Positions 26,056 to 36,100 of a stretch of 64,000 bases of DNA are shown piece after piece. This stretch comes from UBA4717 sp045580165. GTDB lineage: Bacteria > Bacillota > Clostridia > Oscillospirales > CAG-272. Positions within the stretch are counted from its first letter, which is position 1; each line of letters begins with the position of its first letter. The position numbers and the translations under genes were made by a program. The notes beneath the pieces are model-generated. The model was not told the origin of the DNA. It saw nothing but the letters and a program-made list of their open reading frames with translations, and made no database searches. Location of the stretch: positions 77,011 to 141,010 of the forward strand of contig JAZNNG010000019.1 in NCBI GenBank assembly GCA_045580165.1. The letters run 5' to 3'.

Positions 26056-28047
26056 TCAGTCGACTGCCATTGCGATATACTCGCTTCCGTGCTCGGAAAT
26101 ATAGTCTTTTCTTCCCTGCAGGTCGTCACCGAGGAGAATATTAAAGATGCGGCTCGTTTCAACAGCGTCGGTCTCGGTAACTCTTATGAGTCTTCGAGTC
26201 TCGGGGTTCATCGTGGTCTGCCACATCATTTCGGGCTCGTTTTCACCAAGTCCCTTTGAACGCTGAATGGTATATTTCGCGCCGCCGAGCTTTGCGAGGA
26301 TGTCAAGCTTTTCCTGCTCGTTATACGCAAAGTATATCTTGTCCTTTGACGTGATCTCAAAAAGCGGTGATTCTGCTATGAACACCTTGCCGCTTTTGAT
26401 AAGCGTCGGTAATAAACGGTAGAACATTGTAAGGATAAGAGTTCTGATCTGATATCCGTCCTCGTCGGCATCCGTACATATAATTATCTTGTTCCACCTG
26501 AGTGCGGAGATATCAAACGGCGGCAGGTCGCTTTTTACCTTTTCGGTAAATTCAACGCCGCATCCCACAACGCGGAGAAGGTCGGTGATTATTTCACTCT
26601 TAAATATCTTATCGTAGGTGCTCTTTAGACAGTTCAGGGTCTTACCTCTTACCGGAATTATTGCCTGAAATTCAGCGGCTCTGCCGAGCTTTACTGACGT
26701 GAGCGCGGAATCACCCTCAACTATATAAAGCTCGCGCACCTCCGGATCACGGCTTCGGCAGTTTACGAACTTCTCTACTCTGTTAGAAATATCGATATTT
26801 CCCGAGAGTTTTTTCTTCAGACTCAGACGTGTGGTCTCGGCAGTTTCACGGCTGCGCTTATTGAGAAGGACCTGCGCGGCGATCTTTTCCGCCTCCATAG
26901 GATTTTCGGCAAAGTAGATTTCAAGATTACGTTTGAGGAAATCGGTCATTGCATCTGCGATAAACTTATTCGTAATAGCCTTTTTGGTCTGGTTTTCGTA
27001 AGACGTCTGAGTAGAAAAGCTATTGATTATAAGAACGAGCGATTCCTCAATATCGGCAAACGTGATCTTGCTTTCCTTCGCTTTATACATCTTTCCGTTC
27101 TTCAGATACTTATCAAGAGCAAAGGCAAATGCTGTACGTACAGCCTTGTCGGGAGAGCCTCCGTGAACGAGGAAGCTCGAGTTATGATAATACTCAATTA
27201 CGTTTACGGTATTGGAAAAAGCAAAGGTAATATCCGCTTTAAGCTTGTAATCCTTCTGATCCTCCCTGTCGCGTCCGCTGGTTTCAAGCGTCCACGAAAC
27301 GGGAGACGTCAAGGTATTCCCTCCCGTAAGCTTTGCGAGGTAATCGGTAATACCGTTCTCGTAATAATATTCGCTCTGCTCCATCGTGCCGTCGGTATTT
27401 TCATAATTGAGAACAAACCGCACGCCTGCATTTACGATAGACTGCTTGTCAAGAAGATCGGTAAAAAACTCCTTCGGTATATTTATGTCGGTAAAGACCT
27501 TCAAGTCGGGCTTCCAGCGTATTACCGTACCCGTTTTCTTTCTGGTCAGGTCGACCACCTCGAGCTCGCCTACCGGGTCACCGCCCTTGAAGCTCATCGA
27601 GGACATAGTATTGCCGTTGTATGATTTTACCGTCATATACTCGGAGCTATACTGCGTAGCGCAAGCGCCGAGGCCGTTAAGTCCGAGAGAATAACCGTAG
27701 AACGAATTCTCGTCGTTATTGTTGTACTTTCCTCCTGCGTACATTTCGCAGAATATAAGCTCCCAGTTAAATCTTCCTTCTTTTTCATTGTATCCAAGCG
27801 GAACACCGCGTCCGCGGTCCTCTACCTCATACGAGCCGTCGGCAAAAACGGTTACGGTAATTACGTCACCGTAGCCCTCTCTTGCCTCGTCCACCGAGTT
27901 TGAAAGTATTTCAAAAAAAGAATGCTCACATCCCTCAAGTCCGTCCGAGCCGAATATTACCGCGGGACGCTTTCGTACGCGGTCCTTGCCCTTGAGAGAC
28001 GTAATACTGTTATTGCCGTATTCGGCAGGATTCTGTTTCTTTGCCAT
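26056..28047 (-). CDS. parE: Type IIA DNA topoisomerase B subunit (ParE/GyrB-like)
   Basis: ATPase/TOPRIM subunit of 663 residues. GHKL ATPase: RKRPAVIFGSDGLEG, the catalytic-Glu region FFEILSNSVDEAREG (about 45-59), VEDRGRGVPLG and LGLNGLGACATQYSSE. TOPRIM: VEGDSALTSVKLGR (about 430-443) and CTDADEDGYQIRTLILTMFYR (about 515-535), which keep the Glu and three Asp metal ligands. It differs from gyrase at normally fixed positions (EGDSAGGS reads EGDSALTS). No A subunit gene is adjacent. It is a divergent topoisomerase IV-like paralogue; which A subunit it partners is unknown. Confidence 0.85.
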   Translation of the reverse strand: MAKKQNPAEYGNNSITSLKGKDRVRKRPAVIFGSDGLEGCEHSFFEILSNSVDEAREGYGDVITVTVFADGSYEVEDRGRGVPLGYNEKEGRFNWELIFCEMYAGGKYNNNDENSFYGYSLGLNGLGACATQYSSEYMTVKSYNGNTMSSMSFKGGDPVGELEVVDLTRKKTGTVIRWKPDLKVFTDINIPKEFFTDLLDKQSIVNAGVRFVLNYENTDGTMEQSEYYYENGITDYLAKLTGGNTLTSPVSWTLETSGRDREDQKDYKLKADITFAFSNTVNVIEYYHNSSFLVHGGSPDKAVRTAFAFALDKYLKNGKMYKAKESKITFADIEESLVLIINSFSTQTSYENQTKKAITNKFIADAMTDFLKRNLEIYFAENPMEAEKIAAQVLLNKRSRETAETTRLSLKKKLSGNIDISNRVEKFVNCRSRDPEVRELYIVEGDSALTSVKLGRAAEFQAIIPVRGKTLNCLKSTYDKIFKSEIITDLLRVVGCGVEFTEKVKSDLPPFDISALRWNKIIICTDADEDGYQIRTLILTMFYRLLPTLIKSGKVFIAESPLFEITSKDKIYFAYNEQEKLDILAKLGGAKYTIQRSKGLGENEPEMMWQTTMNPETRRLIRVTETDAVETSRIFNILLGDDLQGRKDYISEHGSEYIAMAVD

Positions 28048-28110
28048 TCTTTTATCCTTTCACTTTCTAAAATCAACGTCAAAAAACGGGTTGAAAACAA
28101 TTACTTTTTT

Positions 28111-28202
28111 ATTATATCACACTTTTTCGGTTTTGAAAAGACATTTTTGTCACATCGTTACCATCTTTTTCGGTTGACTTAAAATAATAGATATGCTATA
28201 AT
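28111..28202. promoter_or_regulatory. Divergent promoters of parE and suhB
   Basis: Plus strand: TTGACT (28174-28179), 17 bp, TATAAT (28197-28202), with TGC before the -10, driving suhB. Minus strand: TATAAT (complement of 28111-28116) preceded by GTGTGA and only a weak -35, driving parE, whose leader is about 58 nt. Confidence 0.65.
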
Positions 28203-28241
28203 TTATTTAATATTTTCTTTTTCGTATGGGGACAATAAAAA

Positions 28242-29039
28242 ATGAACGTTGACAAAATAGTCGAGATTGCACGCGAGGCAGGAAAAATCACCCTTTTAGC
28301 AAGCAGGGACAAAAAGGTATATACTAAGGAAGGACGCGCTAATTTCGTAACGGAATACGACACTCGCGTTCAGGAGTTCATCGTAGAAAAGCTGAAGGCG
28401 CTCTGTCCTGACGCTCTGTTTGTTTGCGAGGAAAGCGATTCCAACGACGGTTACGACGAATATCATTACAGATTTATTATCGACCCTATCGACGGCACCA
28501 CGAACTTTATACGAAACGCGCCCGAATATGCGGTGTGTATAGGAGTTATGCGCGGTGACGAGCAGGTTTGCGGCGTAGTACACTGCCCTGCCCTTGATAT
28601 AACCTATTACGCAGAGCACGGCAAGGGGGCATTCGCCGTCAAAGGCGGAGTAACTGAGCAGATTCACGTAAGCCCATCGGGGCTTGACGGCGCTATTATT
28701 GCCGCAGGGACGTCGCCCTATCTCGTTGAGCTGCTCGACACAACTCTCGGTCTCACGAGGCATTTGCTTGACCGCGCGGCGGACACACGAAGAAGCGGTA
28801 GCGCTGCCATAGATATCTGCCGTACCGCAGAAGGCGTTTATGACGTTATGTTCGAGTTCAGCAACTACGCGTGGGACTACACCGCCGCAAGCATTATCCT
28901 TACCGAGGCAGGCGGCAAATTCTGTGATCTTGACGGAAACACCATACGCGGAGATATCAGGTCGTCAGTGCTCGGAGGCACGCCTCTCGCAGTTGAGGAG
29001 TTTCTCGAATACAAAAAATTATACGGTAGCAAGGAATGA
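28242..29039 (+). CDS. suhB: Inositol monophosphatase family protein
   Basis: Mg-dependent, Li-sensitive type phosphatase of 265 residues, normal length. Metal-site motifs are FVTEYDTRVQ (Asp near 40), VCEESDSND (Glu near 66), the signature IIDPIDGTTNF (about 82-92) and WDYTAASIILTEAGG near 210-224. Substrates in the family include myo-inositol phosphate, fructose bisphosphate, NADP and PAP; which applies is not readable. It stands first in a run with a membrane protein and addBA. Its TGA is in the same frame as the following coding region. Confidence 0.9.
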   Translation: MNVDKIVEIAREAGKITLLASRDKKVYTKEGRANFVTEYDTRVQEFIVEKLKALCPDALFVCEESDSNDGYDEYHYRFIIDPIDGTTNFIRNAPEYAVCIGVMRGDEQVCGVVHCPALDITYYAEHGKGAFAVKGGVTEQIHVSPSGLDGAIIAAGTSPYLVELLDTTLGLTRHLLDRAADTRRSGSAAIDICRTAEGVYDVMFEFSNYAWDYTAASIILTEAGGKFCDLDGNTIRGDIRSSVLGGTPLAVEEFLEYKKLYGSKE

Positions 29040-29111
29040 TATAAGATCGATTCGAAGAATAAGCAGATACTGTCTTTAAGAAAAAAGCTGGAAGCGGAAA
29101 AAAGCAAGAAT

Positions 29112-29762
29112 TTGCTTCTGAGCAGAAAAATACAGCTTCTTGAAGACAAGCTTGAGCGCACCGAGCACAGATTCAGAATGCTTGGTGATACTCCCGCGGT
29201 TCACATAGAGGGATATACGAACTATTTATCGTACAAGTATAACTCGCTCAAGAATACAAACGTGTGGAATACGGCGGAAAAGATATATTCTTACTCAAGG
29301 CGGTCGCTTTTTGTCGCCAAAATTTTCAGATACACGTCTATGTTTATTGCATTTATCGAAACAAGCGCCGTATTTCTCGTGTGCGGAGCTGCATTACTCG
29401 TTCTGATTCCCGCAACTCTTATTCTTACCCTCGTACTCTCGCTTATCGATTCCAGAAATGGCAAAAGGCTAAACAGAGAAATAGTCCCGCGGTTATATGG
29501 AAAACGCGTAATATTTCTTGTTGCCAAGGACGGTTTCTCGTATAAAAGACGTTCCTATTTCGACTGTATGGCGCTTGACCTTGCCCATGACGAAAACCGC
29601 TTCGTAATAGTCGTATCTCACTCACTCAGAGCGTGCGCGACGCGCACCTCGGGTTGCGGCCGAGATAATTTCGCGGTTATCCGCGAAACCAACTTCTTCA
29701 GACTCGTCAAATCAATTGAATCAAGCGGTATAAACAAGAATGACATCATAATCGTACACTGA
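29112..29762 (+). CDS. Coiled-coil membrane protein, unknown function
   Basis: 216 residues from a TTG at 29112, the only normal start codon available; no family recognised. An N-terminal helix rich in K, E and L (KIQLLEDKLERTEHRF) looks coiled-coil, two adjacent hydrophobic helices (FIAFIETSAVFLVCGAALLVLIPATLILTLVLSLI, split at AAL) lie at about 70-108, and a soluble C-terminal part follows (KRVIFLVAKDGFSYK ... ENRFVIVVSHS). The frame stays open back to the suhB TGA and the 24 codons there also read as charged helix, so the true N terminus may be further upstream from a non-standard start. It lies 18 bp before addB. Confidence 0.6.
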   Translation: MLLSRKIQLLEDKLERTEHRFRMLGDTPAVHIEGYTNYLSYKYNSLKNTNVWNTAEKIYSYSRRSLFVAKIFRYTSMFIAFIETSAVFLVCGAALLVLIPATLILTLVLSLIDSRNGKRLNREIVPRLYGKRVIFLVAKDGFSYKRRSYFDCMALDLAHDENRFVIVVSHSLRACATRTSGCGRDNFAVIRETNFFRLVKSIESSGINKNDIIIVH

Positions 29763-29780
29763 CAAACGAAAGGACCGACA

Positions 29781-32700
29781 ATGCTTAAGATCATTTACGG
29801 AGCCTGCGACAGCTCCAAAAGCGAATATCTGTATTCACTTGCGATAAACGCGCTTTCTTCGGGTAATGCTTTTCTCGTCGTTCCCGAGCAGGCGGCGTTA
29901 AGCGCCGAAAAGCGTATATACGAGCTTGCCAAGGAAAAATCATCTCTAGGGCTTGAAGTCCTTAATTTCGAGAGACTCGCAGAAACCGTATTCAGAAAAT
30001 GCGGATTTCTCTCTTACAATTATATAAACGACAGCGCAAAAAAGCTCTTGCTCCGAAAAGCCCTGTGCGATATCAAGCCTGCTTTGACCGAATATGGCGC
30101 ATGGACTGCAGACGAGAGCTTCATCTCAAATATGCTCGCTCAGATAACCGAGTTCAAGCATTCGAAGGTCTCACCGGAAACATTGGAAAGAGTATCGAAG
30201 GCGCTCACCTCAAAGGATGGTGAAAAAAACTCAAAGCTTATAAAAAGACTTGACGATTTTGCCCTCATTTTTGCCTCGTACAACGCACTTGTAAGCGAGC
30301 GCTTTGACGATAGAGGTGACGATCTGTCAAAATGCTCGGATCTCATCTTGTCTGCTGCTCCTTTTTCAGGCTCCTCATTCTTTCTCGATGAGTTTAACGG
30401 CTTTACACTTCAGCAGTACGACGTAATATCAGCTCTTTTAAAAACGGGAAACGACGTATACATAACACTTTGTCATCCCGGACTACCTGCAGAATCTGTT
30501 GAAGGTGCTGAAATATACGCTTATACGTATGAAACCGAAGCTAAGCTTATTGAGCTTGCCGAGAGCATTGGATGCAAGATCGAAAAAACGGTCATTGACG
30601 ATAGCGTTAAATTCTCGTCTCCCGAGCTCAGATTTATATGCAAGAGCTTCAGTCTCGCAGGAAATCAAGTGTATGGGGATAAGCCCGACGGAAGTGTCAG
30701 CGCTATATCCTGCTCTGACATCTTTGACGAGTGTGAAACCTGCGCCGCGCTTATTGCCGAGGACGTCAGAAACGGGCTCAGATACAAGGATATCGCCATA
30801 ATCACCCGCGATGCAGACAGATATAAGGCTATAATTGATGCTGTGCTTGAGCGCCACTCTATCCCCGTTTTCTTTTCTTCAAAAACCGATATAACCGAAA
30901 AATCTCTTATCAGATACATCTTCAGCGCGTTTTCTATATGCTCGGGAAGAACTGATTACACCAACATTATTGCCCACTTGAGATGCGGTCTCACCTCGCT
31001 TGACGAGCGCGAATGCGATCTCCTCGAGGCCTACGCTTCAACGTGGCGTATACGCGGCAAATCCTGGTGGGATCCCGACGGCTTCAAAATGAATCCCTCG
31101 GGATACGTACCGTTCAGTGATTCCGACCGCAAGCTACTTGACGAAATAAACGCAGTCACGCTTACTCTGATGTCGGGTCTTGAAAGCTTCAAAGCCGCCA
31201 TTCGGATTTGTAAAACAGTAAGCGACTATTCTGCGGCGGTTTACAAATACCTGAAGCAATCGGGTGTTACCGAAAAGCTTGCAAGCCGTTCGGTACAAAT
31301 GAAATCACGCGGCGAGAACGTATTATCAAAGGAGGAGGCAGGCCTTTGGAAAGCGCTATGCTCTGCTCTGGACGTTCTTTGTATTACCGTTGGCGAGCTT
31401 GAATGTGACACGGACACATACATAAGCCTGCTAAAATTAGTACTCAGCGACACTGAGGTGGGTACTATTCCCCAGACGAACGACGTGGTAACCGTGGGCG
31501 ACGCATCGCTCGTGAGAACAGACGCTACAAAACACACTTATCTTATCGGATGCTCCGAGGGACTTTTCCCAAAATCTGTGAGCGAGCCCGCCCTCCTTTC
31601 AAGAAAAGACCGTCAGCTGCTCAAGGAAAACAAGGTTTCGGGCATGGAGTTCGACCCCGCGCTTGAAGCGTCGATGGAGCTTTTCTGGTTTTACAGAGCC
31701 GCAACGTCTCCTTCGGACAAGCTTACTATGACGTATCCTCGTCTCAGTGAGGGTAACGAGGAGCAGTTCCCCTCGTCCTCATTTACACGCGTATGTAATA
31801 TGTTTGACGGCATTCTGATAAACTCATCCGACATTGACGTTTCAAAGCGTATTATATCAGCAGGCTCGTTCTCCGAATATGCCCGTTATCTTGCCGCAAA
31901 CGGGTACGGAAAGGAGGTAGAAGCCCTCCTTTCCGAAAACGAAGACCTGCGGGAGGGTCTATTCTCTGATGACGAGACGCTTATCGTTAACGAGGAAACC
32001 GTATCCCGAGAGAACATTGCAACGGTCTATAAGGGAGACCTGCATCTTTCTCAATCCTCAACCGACAGGTTCGTTGGATGTCCGTTTTCATTCCATTGCA
32101 AATATTCACTTAAATTAAAAGAGCGCAGCACATTTGAGCTTGAAAACAACGATAAGGGCACTCTTATCCACTCCATACTCGAAAGCTTTGTTTCGGGCGC
32201 GAAGGAGGACGGACTCTTTGACGCCGATACGCTTGACGTTGATGAAATATCGAAAAGAATCCGCGAAATAACCGAGAGGCAGTCCTCTCTCATTATGGAA
32301 TTTACACCCGAAAGCAAAAAATCGCGCGTTTCCTATATGCTTAAACGCCTTTCCGAGATTACCACCTACACCGCAATAAACATTACCGATGAATTCTCAC
32401 AAAGCAGCTTTGCTCCAACATTTTTCGAGCTTCCGATAAACCAACACGACACGAACGGCATTATGCCGTTAAAGCTATCTCTTACCGACGGCTCGTACGT
32501 TATTCTCGGCGGTATATCCGACAGAGTTGACACTATGGTAAAGGGAAACAAGCTGTACGTAAGAGTCGCAGATTACAAGAAATCCGCAAAAGCCTTTTCA
32601 CTTGACAGCATCCGTCTCGGACTTAATCTGCAATTACTCATATACCTGTTTTCAATATGGGACAACGCAAGCGATACCTTCAGGCGTGCGGCAGGTGCCG

Positions 32701-33149
32701 AGCTTGACGCCGAGATAGTACCTGCGGGTGCAGAATACGTTTGTTCTACTCCCGACAAGAGCATTGATACTATAAACGCCGACACAAGTAATATAGCCGA
32801 GCTTCTGTCAAGATCGTTTAAGAGAAGCGGAATATATCTTGCAGACCGCGAAATAATTATGGCTATGGACAGAGAATTCTCATCAAAATTCGTGCCTGTA
32901 AAGGAAACGCTCAAAGAAAGCAAGGGATGTACGCTGATGTCGCTCGATGAGCTTAACAGGCTCAAGGATGAGGTAAGCGGAATACTTACAGAGATCGGCA
33001 ATTCAATAAAATCCGGCAAGGCCGACGCTTTGCCTCTCGGAAAGGTTCCGTCTGCAAACCTAAACCAGACTCAGTGTGAACACTGCGAAATGAAATACGT
33101 TTGTAAAAAGCCTGAGCACGATACCGTTTTTAAAGCAGAGGAAGAATAA
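29781..33149 (+). CDS. addB: ATP-dependent nuclease subunit B (AddB)
   Basis: Subunit of the AddAB helicase-nuclease that resects double-strand breaks to Chi-like sites; 1122 residues. The N terminus (IIYGACDSSKSEYLYSLA) aligns with the AddB Walker A region but lacks the glycines of GRSGSGKT, so ATP binding there is doubtful. The Fe-S ligands are present: VGCPFSFHC near 765 and CEHCEMKYVC near 1099. Between them lie the RecB-family nuclease residues (KGTLIHSILE ... GISDRVD ... VRVADYKKS). addA follows after 4 bp. Confidence 0.93.
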   Translation: MLKIIYGACDSSKSEYLYSLAINALSSGNAFLVVPEQAALSAEKRIYELAKEKSSLGLEVLNFERLAETVFRKCGFLSYNYINDSAKKLLLRKALCDIKPALTEYGAWTADESFISNMLAQITEFKHSKVSPETLERVSKALTSKDGEKNSKLIKRLDDFALIFASYNALVSERFDDRGDDLSKCSDLILSAAPFSGSSFFLDEFNGFTLQQYDVISALLKTGNDVYITLCHPGLPAESVEGAEIYAYTYETEAKLIELAESIGCKIEKTVIDDSVKFSSPELRFICKSFSLAGNQVYGDKPDGSVSAISCSDIFDECETCAALIAEDVRNGLRYKDIAIITRDADRYKAIIDAVLERHSIPVFFSSKTDITEKSLIRYIFSAFSICSGRTDYTNIIAHLRCGLTSLDERECDLLEAYASTWRIRGKSWWDPDGFKMNPSGYVPFSDSDRKLLDEINAVTLTLMSGLESFKAAIRICKTVSDYSAAVYKYLKQSGVTEKLASRSVQMKSRGENVLSKEEAGLWKALCSALDVLCITVGELECDTDTYISLLKLVLSDTEVGTIPQTNDVVTVGDASLVRTDATKHTYLIGCSEGLFPKSVSEPALLSRKDRQLLKENKVSGMEFDPALEASMELFWFYRAATSPSDKLTMTYPRLSEGNEEQFPSSSFTRVCNMFDGILINSSDIDVSKRIISAGSFSEYARYLAANGYGKEVEALLSENEDLREGLFSDDETLIVNEETVSRENIATVYKGDLHLSQSSTDRFVGCPFSFHCKYSLKLKERSTFELENNDKGTLIHSILESFVSGAKEDGLFDADTLDVDEISKRIREITERQSSLIMEFTPESKKSRVSYMLKRLSEITTYTAINITDEFSQSSFAPTFFELPINQHDTNGIMPLKLSLTDGSYVILGGISDRVDTMVKGNKLYVRVADYKKSAKAFSLDSIRLGLNLQLLIYLFSIWDNASDTFRRAAGAELDAEIVPAGAEYVCSTPDKSIDTINADTSNIAELLSRSFKRSGIYLADREIIMAMDREFSSKFVPVKETLKESKGCTLMSLDELNRLKDEVSGILTEIGNSIKSGKADALPLGKVPSANLNQTQCEHCEMKYVCKKPEHDTVFKAEEE

Positions 33150-33153
33150 ATAT

Positions 33154-36100
33154 ATGAAAAACAATTCCGTTAAATGGACCCCGGAGCAATTGGCTGCTAT
33201 ATCGCTCAAGGACAGAACTCTGCTTGTTTCTGCAGCAGCAGGTAGCGGAAAGACTGCCGTGCTTACCGAGCGCATAATCAAAAAGCTCACCGATAAGGAT
33301 AGCCCTGCCGATATTTCCCGCTTTCTTATAGTAACCTTTACGAAGGCTGCTGCAAGCGAGCTTAAAACCAGAATATCCAAGGCAATAAGCTCCGCCATAT
33401 CCGCCGACCCGTCAAACAAGCATCTTTCGCGCCAGCTTTTGCTTCTCGGCAGCGCAAAAATATGCACCATACACTCATTTTGTCTTGACGTGATCAAGAA
33501 AAATCTACAGGCGCTTGATCTCCCCAAGGGTATTTCTGTGTCGAATGACGCCGAAATGCTCTTACATAGTCGAGAGATCATGGAGGAGATCATAGACGAA
33601 GCCTTTTCGGGTATTTTTGAGGAAAGCCTTGAGATTCCGAATTTTGAAGCTTTTATGGACATATTCGCCAGGGGTGGATCTGACAGCGACGTTGCGGATA
33701 CTTTCTTAAAAATATACAACAGGCTTATGTCATATCCCGAGGGAACTGAATTCCTGAGAGAATGGGCAGAAATTTTGAAAAACGATGCCGAAAACTCGTT
33801 TTTTGCATCAAAACACGGTAAAATCATTACAGAAAACCTCAGTGAGCAAGCCGAATACTTATTGATAAGGTACAACTTGATATTTAATGAGATCAGGGAC
33901 AACGACGAGATCGCGTTTTCAAAATACGCACCTATTTTAAGCGATGAGATTTCATTGTTGTCCTCGCTACATGGCTGTCTATCCACCTTCCGCGCCGACC
34001 TCGCAAAAAAGCACGTTGCCTCATACGAGTCCCGAAATCTTCCCGTATTAACACCTAAGGGATACAAAAGTGCATATACACCGTCCGTACAGGAAATTCG
34101 CAAGAATCTCAAGGTGCTTATAAACGACACTCTGATCCCGTTATTGAACGCCGATCAAGAGGAGATCGGTAAGCAAACTCTTATGACGGCGGAAGCGGTA
34201 GACGCTCTATACAGACTTTTGACCGCCTTTGACCTTCGCTTCAGACGCGAAAAGCTGAAGCTCCTCAAGGTCGATTATAACGATCTTGAGCGTTACACCT
34301 ATGCTCTGCTCATTAAGGACGGGAAGCCCACCGAAATCGCACGTGAGGTTTCAGAAAGCTATGATGAAATATACATAGACGAATATCAGGACACGAACTT
34401 CGTTCAGGATATGATATTTACCGCGATCGCGCGCGACGATAACAGATTTATGGTCGGAGATATAAAGCAAAGTATATACGGCTTCAGAGGCGCGGCTCCC
34501 GAAAATTTCGCGCGTTACCGCGACAGCTACGAGCTTTACGACGAAAACAAGAATCCGTCGGACACCAAGCCCACCACCGTATTTCTCGCAAACAACGTCA
34601 GATGCGACAACAGCAGCGTTGATTTCTGCAACAGAATCTTCTCGAGACTTTTTACCAACAATTCGGGAAGAATAAAGTATTATCCTCACGATGACCTCGT
34701 GTGCTCAAAGCTCGGCGGCAAGGAAAACACTGTTCCCGCTAAAATAATTCTCGCAAAATCCCCAAGCAAGGATGAGGAAGGAATTACCGAGGCGGATATT
34801 ATCGCCAAGGAGATAAGTCATCTTCTGAAGCACGAAAAGAAAAAGGACGGTTCAAGTATAAAGCCGTCCGACATAGCTATTCTGGTGCGAGCCAAGGATT
34901 CGTCAGTTGAAATTGAAGAAAAGCTGAATGCACTTGGTATAGGTACGTCAAACAACGTGGCAACCGAGTTCTTTGAAAACCCCGAAATTCTCTTGATGAT
35001 GGCCTTGCTCAACACCATTGACAACCCGCAACGCGATATTTTCCTCGCGGGCACGCTCAAAAGTCCCATCTTCAAGTTCACCCTTGACGAGCTTGTGAAG
35101 GTACGCGCTTCAAGCAAGTCGCGCACCCTATACGGTGCGCTCATCGAATACACCGAGAAAACAGGATTTGAAAAGGGCAAATACTTCCTTGAAAAGCTTT
35201 CGTATTTCAGACAGATAACGACGGGCACGAGAATCGACCGTCTTATATGGAAGCTATACCAGGAATGTGATATGTTCAGAATAGTTGCAAACAATCACTC
35301 TCCCGATGAAACACCTCTCTCGGCAAGAGAAAACCTTATGCTTCTTTATAAATACGCAAGAGGCTTTGAGAACAACAGCTTCAAAGGTCTGAACGCGTTT
35401 ATAAGCTACGTTGACGACATTATCGCAAAAAAGACCCAGCTTCCCGAAAACAACTCGGGCAGTGAAAGCGCCGAAACCGTAAAGCTTATGACTATACATC
35501 ACTCCAAGGGTCTTGAATTTCCCGTGGTTTTCCTCGCGTCCACACACAAGAACATCCGTCCCAAGAACAGTAACGCCTTCCCCGTTCTTTTAGATAAGCA
35601 CGCAGGCGTATCCGTTGACCTTCCCGACCCGCTTAAAATTTCAAATATCCACACACTTCACAAAACGGCGCTTAGCATAAAGATTAACGAAAACGAATAC
35701 GAGGAAGCTATGCGAGTGCTTTACGTCGCTCTTACAAGAGCAAGAGAACGGCTTTATGTAACAGGCAACTTTAAGGAGCCCGAAAAGGAGATTGAAAAGG
35801 CCCATGCAAACGCCGATAATCTTTGCAAATTCGTAATTATGCGTAACACCAGCTTTATGCAGCTCATACTCACTACGTTGTTTGATTCGGGTGAAGGTGA
35901 TTACGAGTATTCGGTTGTAGACGAAATCGAACAGGGCGAAAAGGTAGACACTTCTAAACGTGAAATCGTTGACGGTGAGGAAATTTTCAAGGCGATCCGC
36001 GAAAATCTGAGCTTCACATATCCATATATCCATGCACGGAACGTTCCCGCAAAGCTTTCCGTTTCGGATCTCTCGCCTGATGCGCTTGACGTTACAGAGG

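Noticed and set aside
29036..29044. ATG overlapping the suhB stop as start of the next gene
   Set aside because: It reads ATG ATA TAA and stops at once.
33060..34130. Minus-strand frame of 356 codons opposite addB/addA
   Set aside because: Spans two real genes on the other strand and has no family features.
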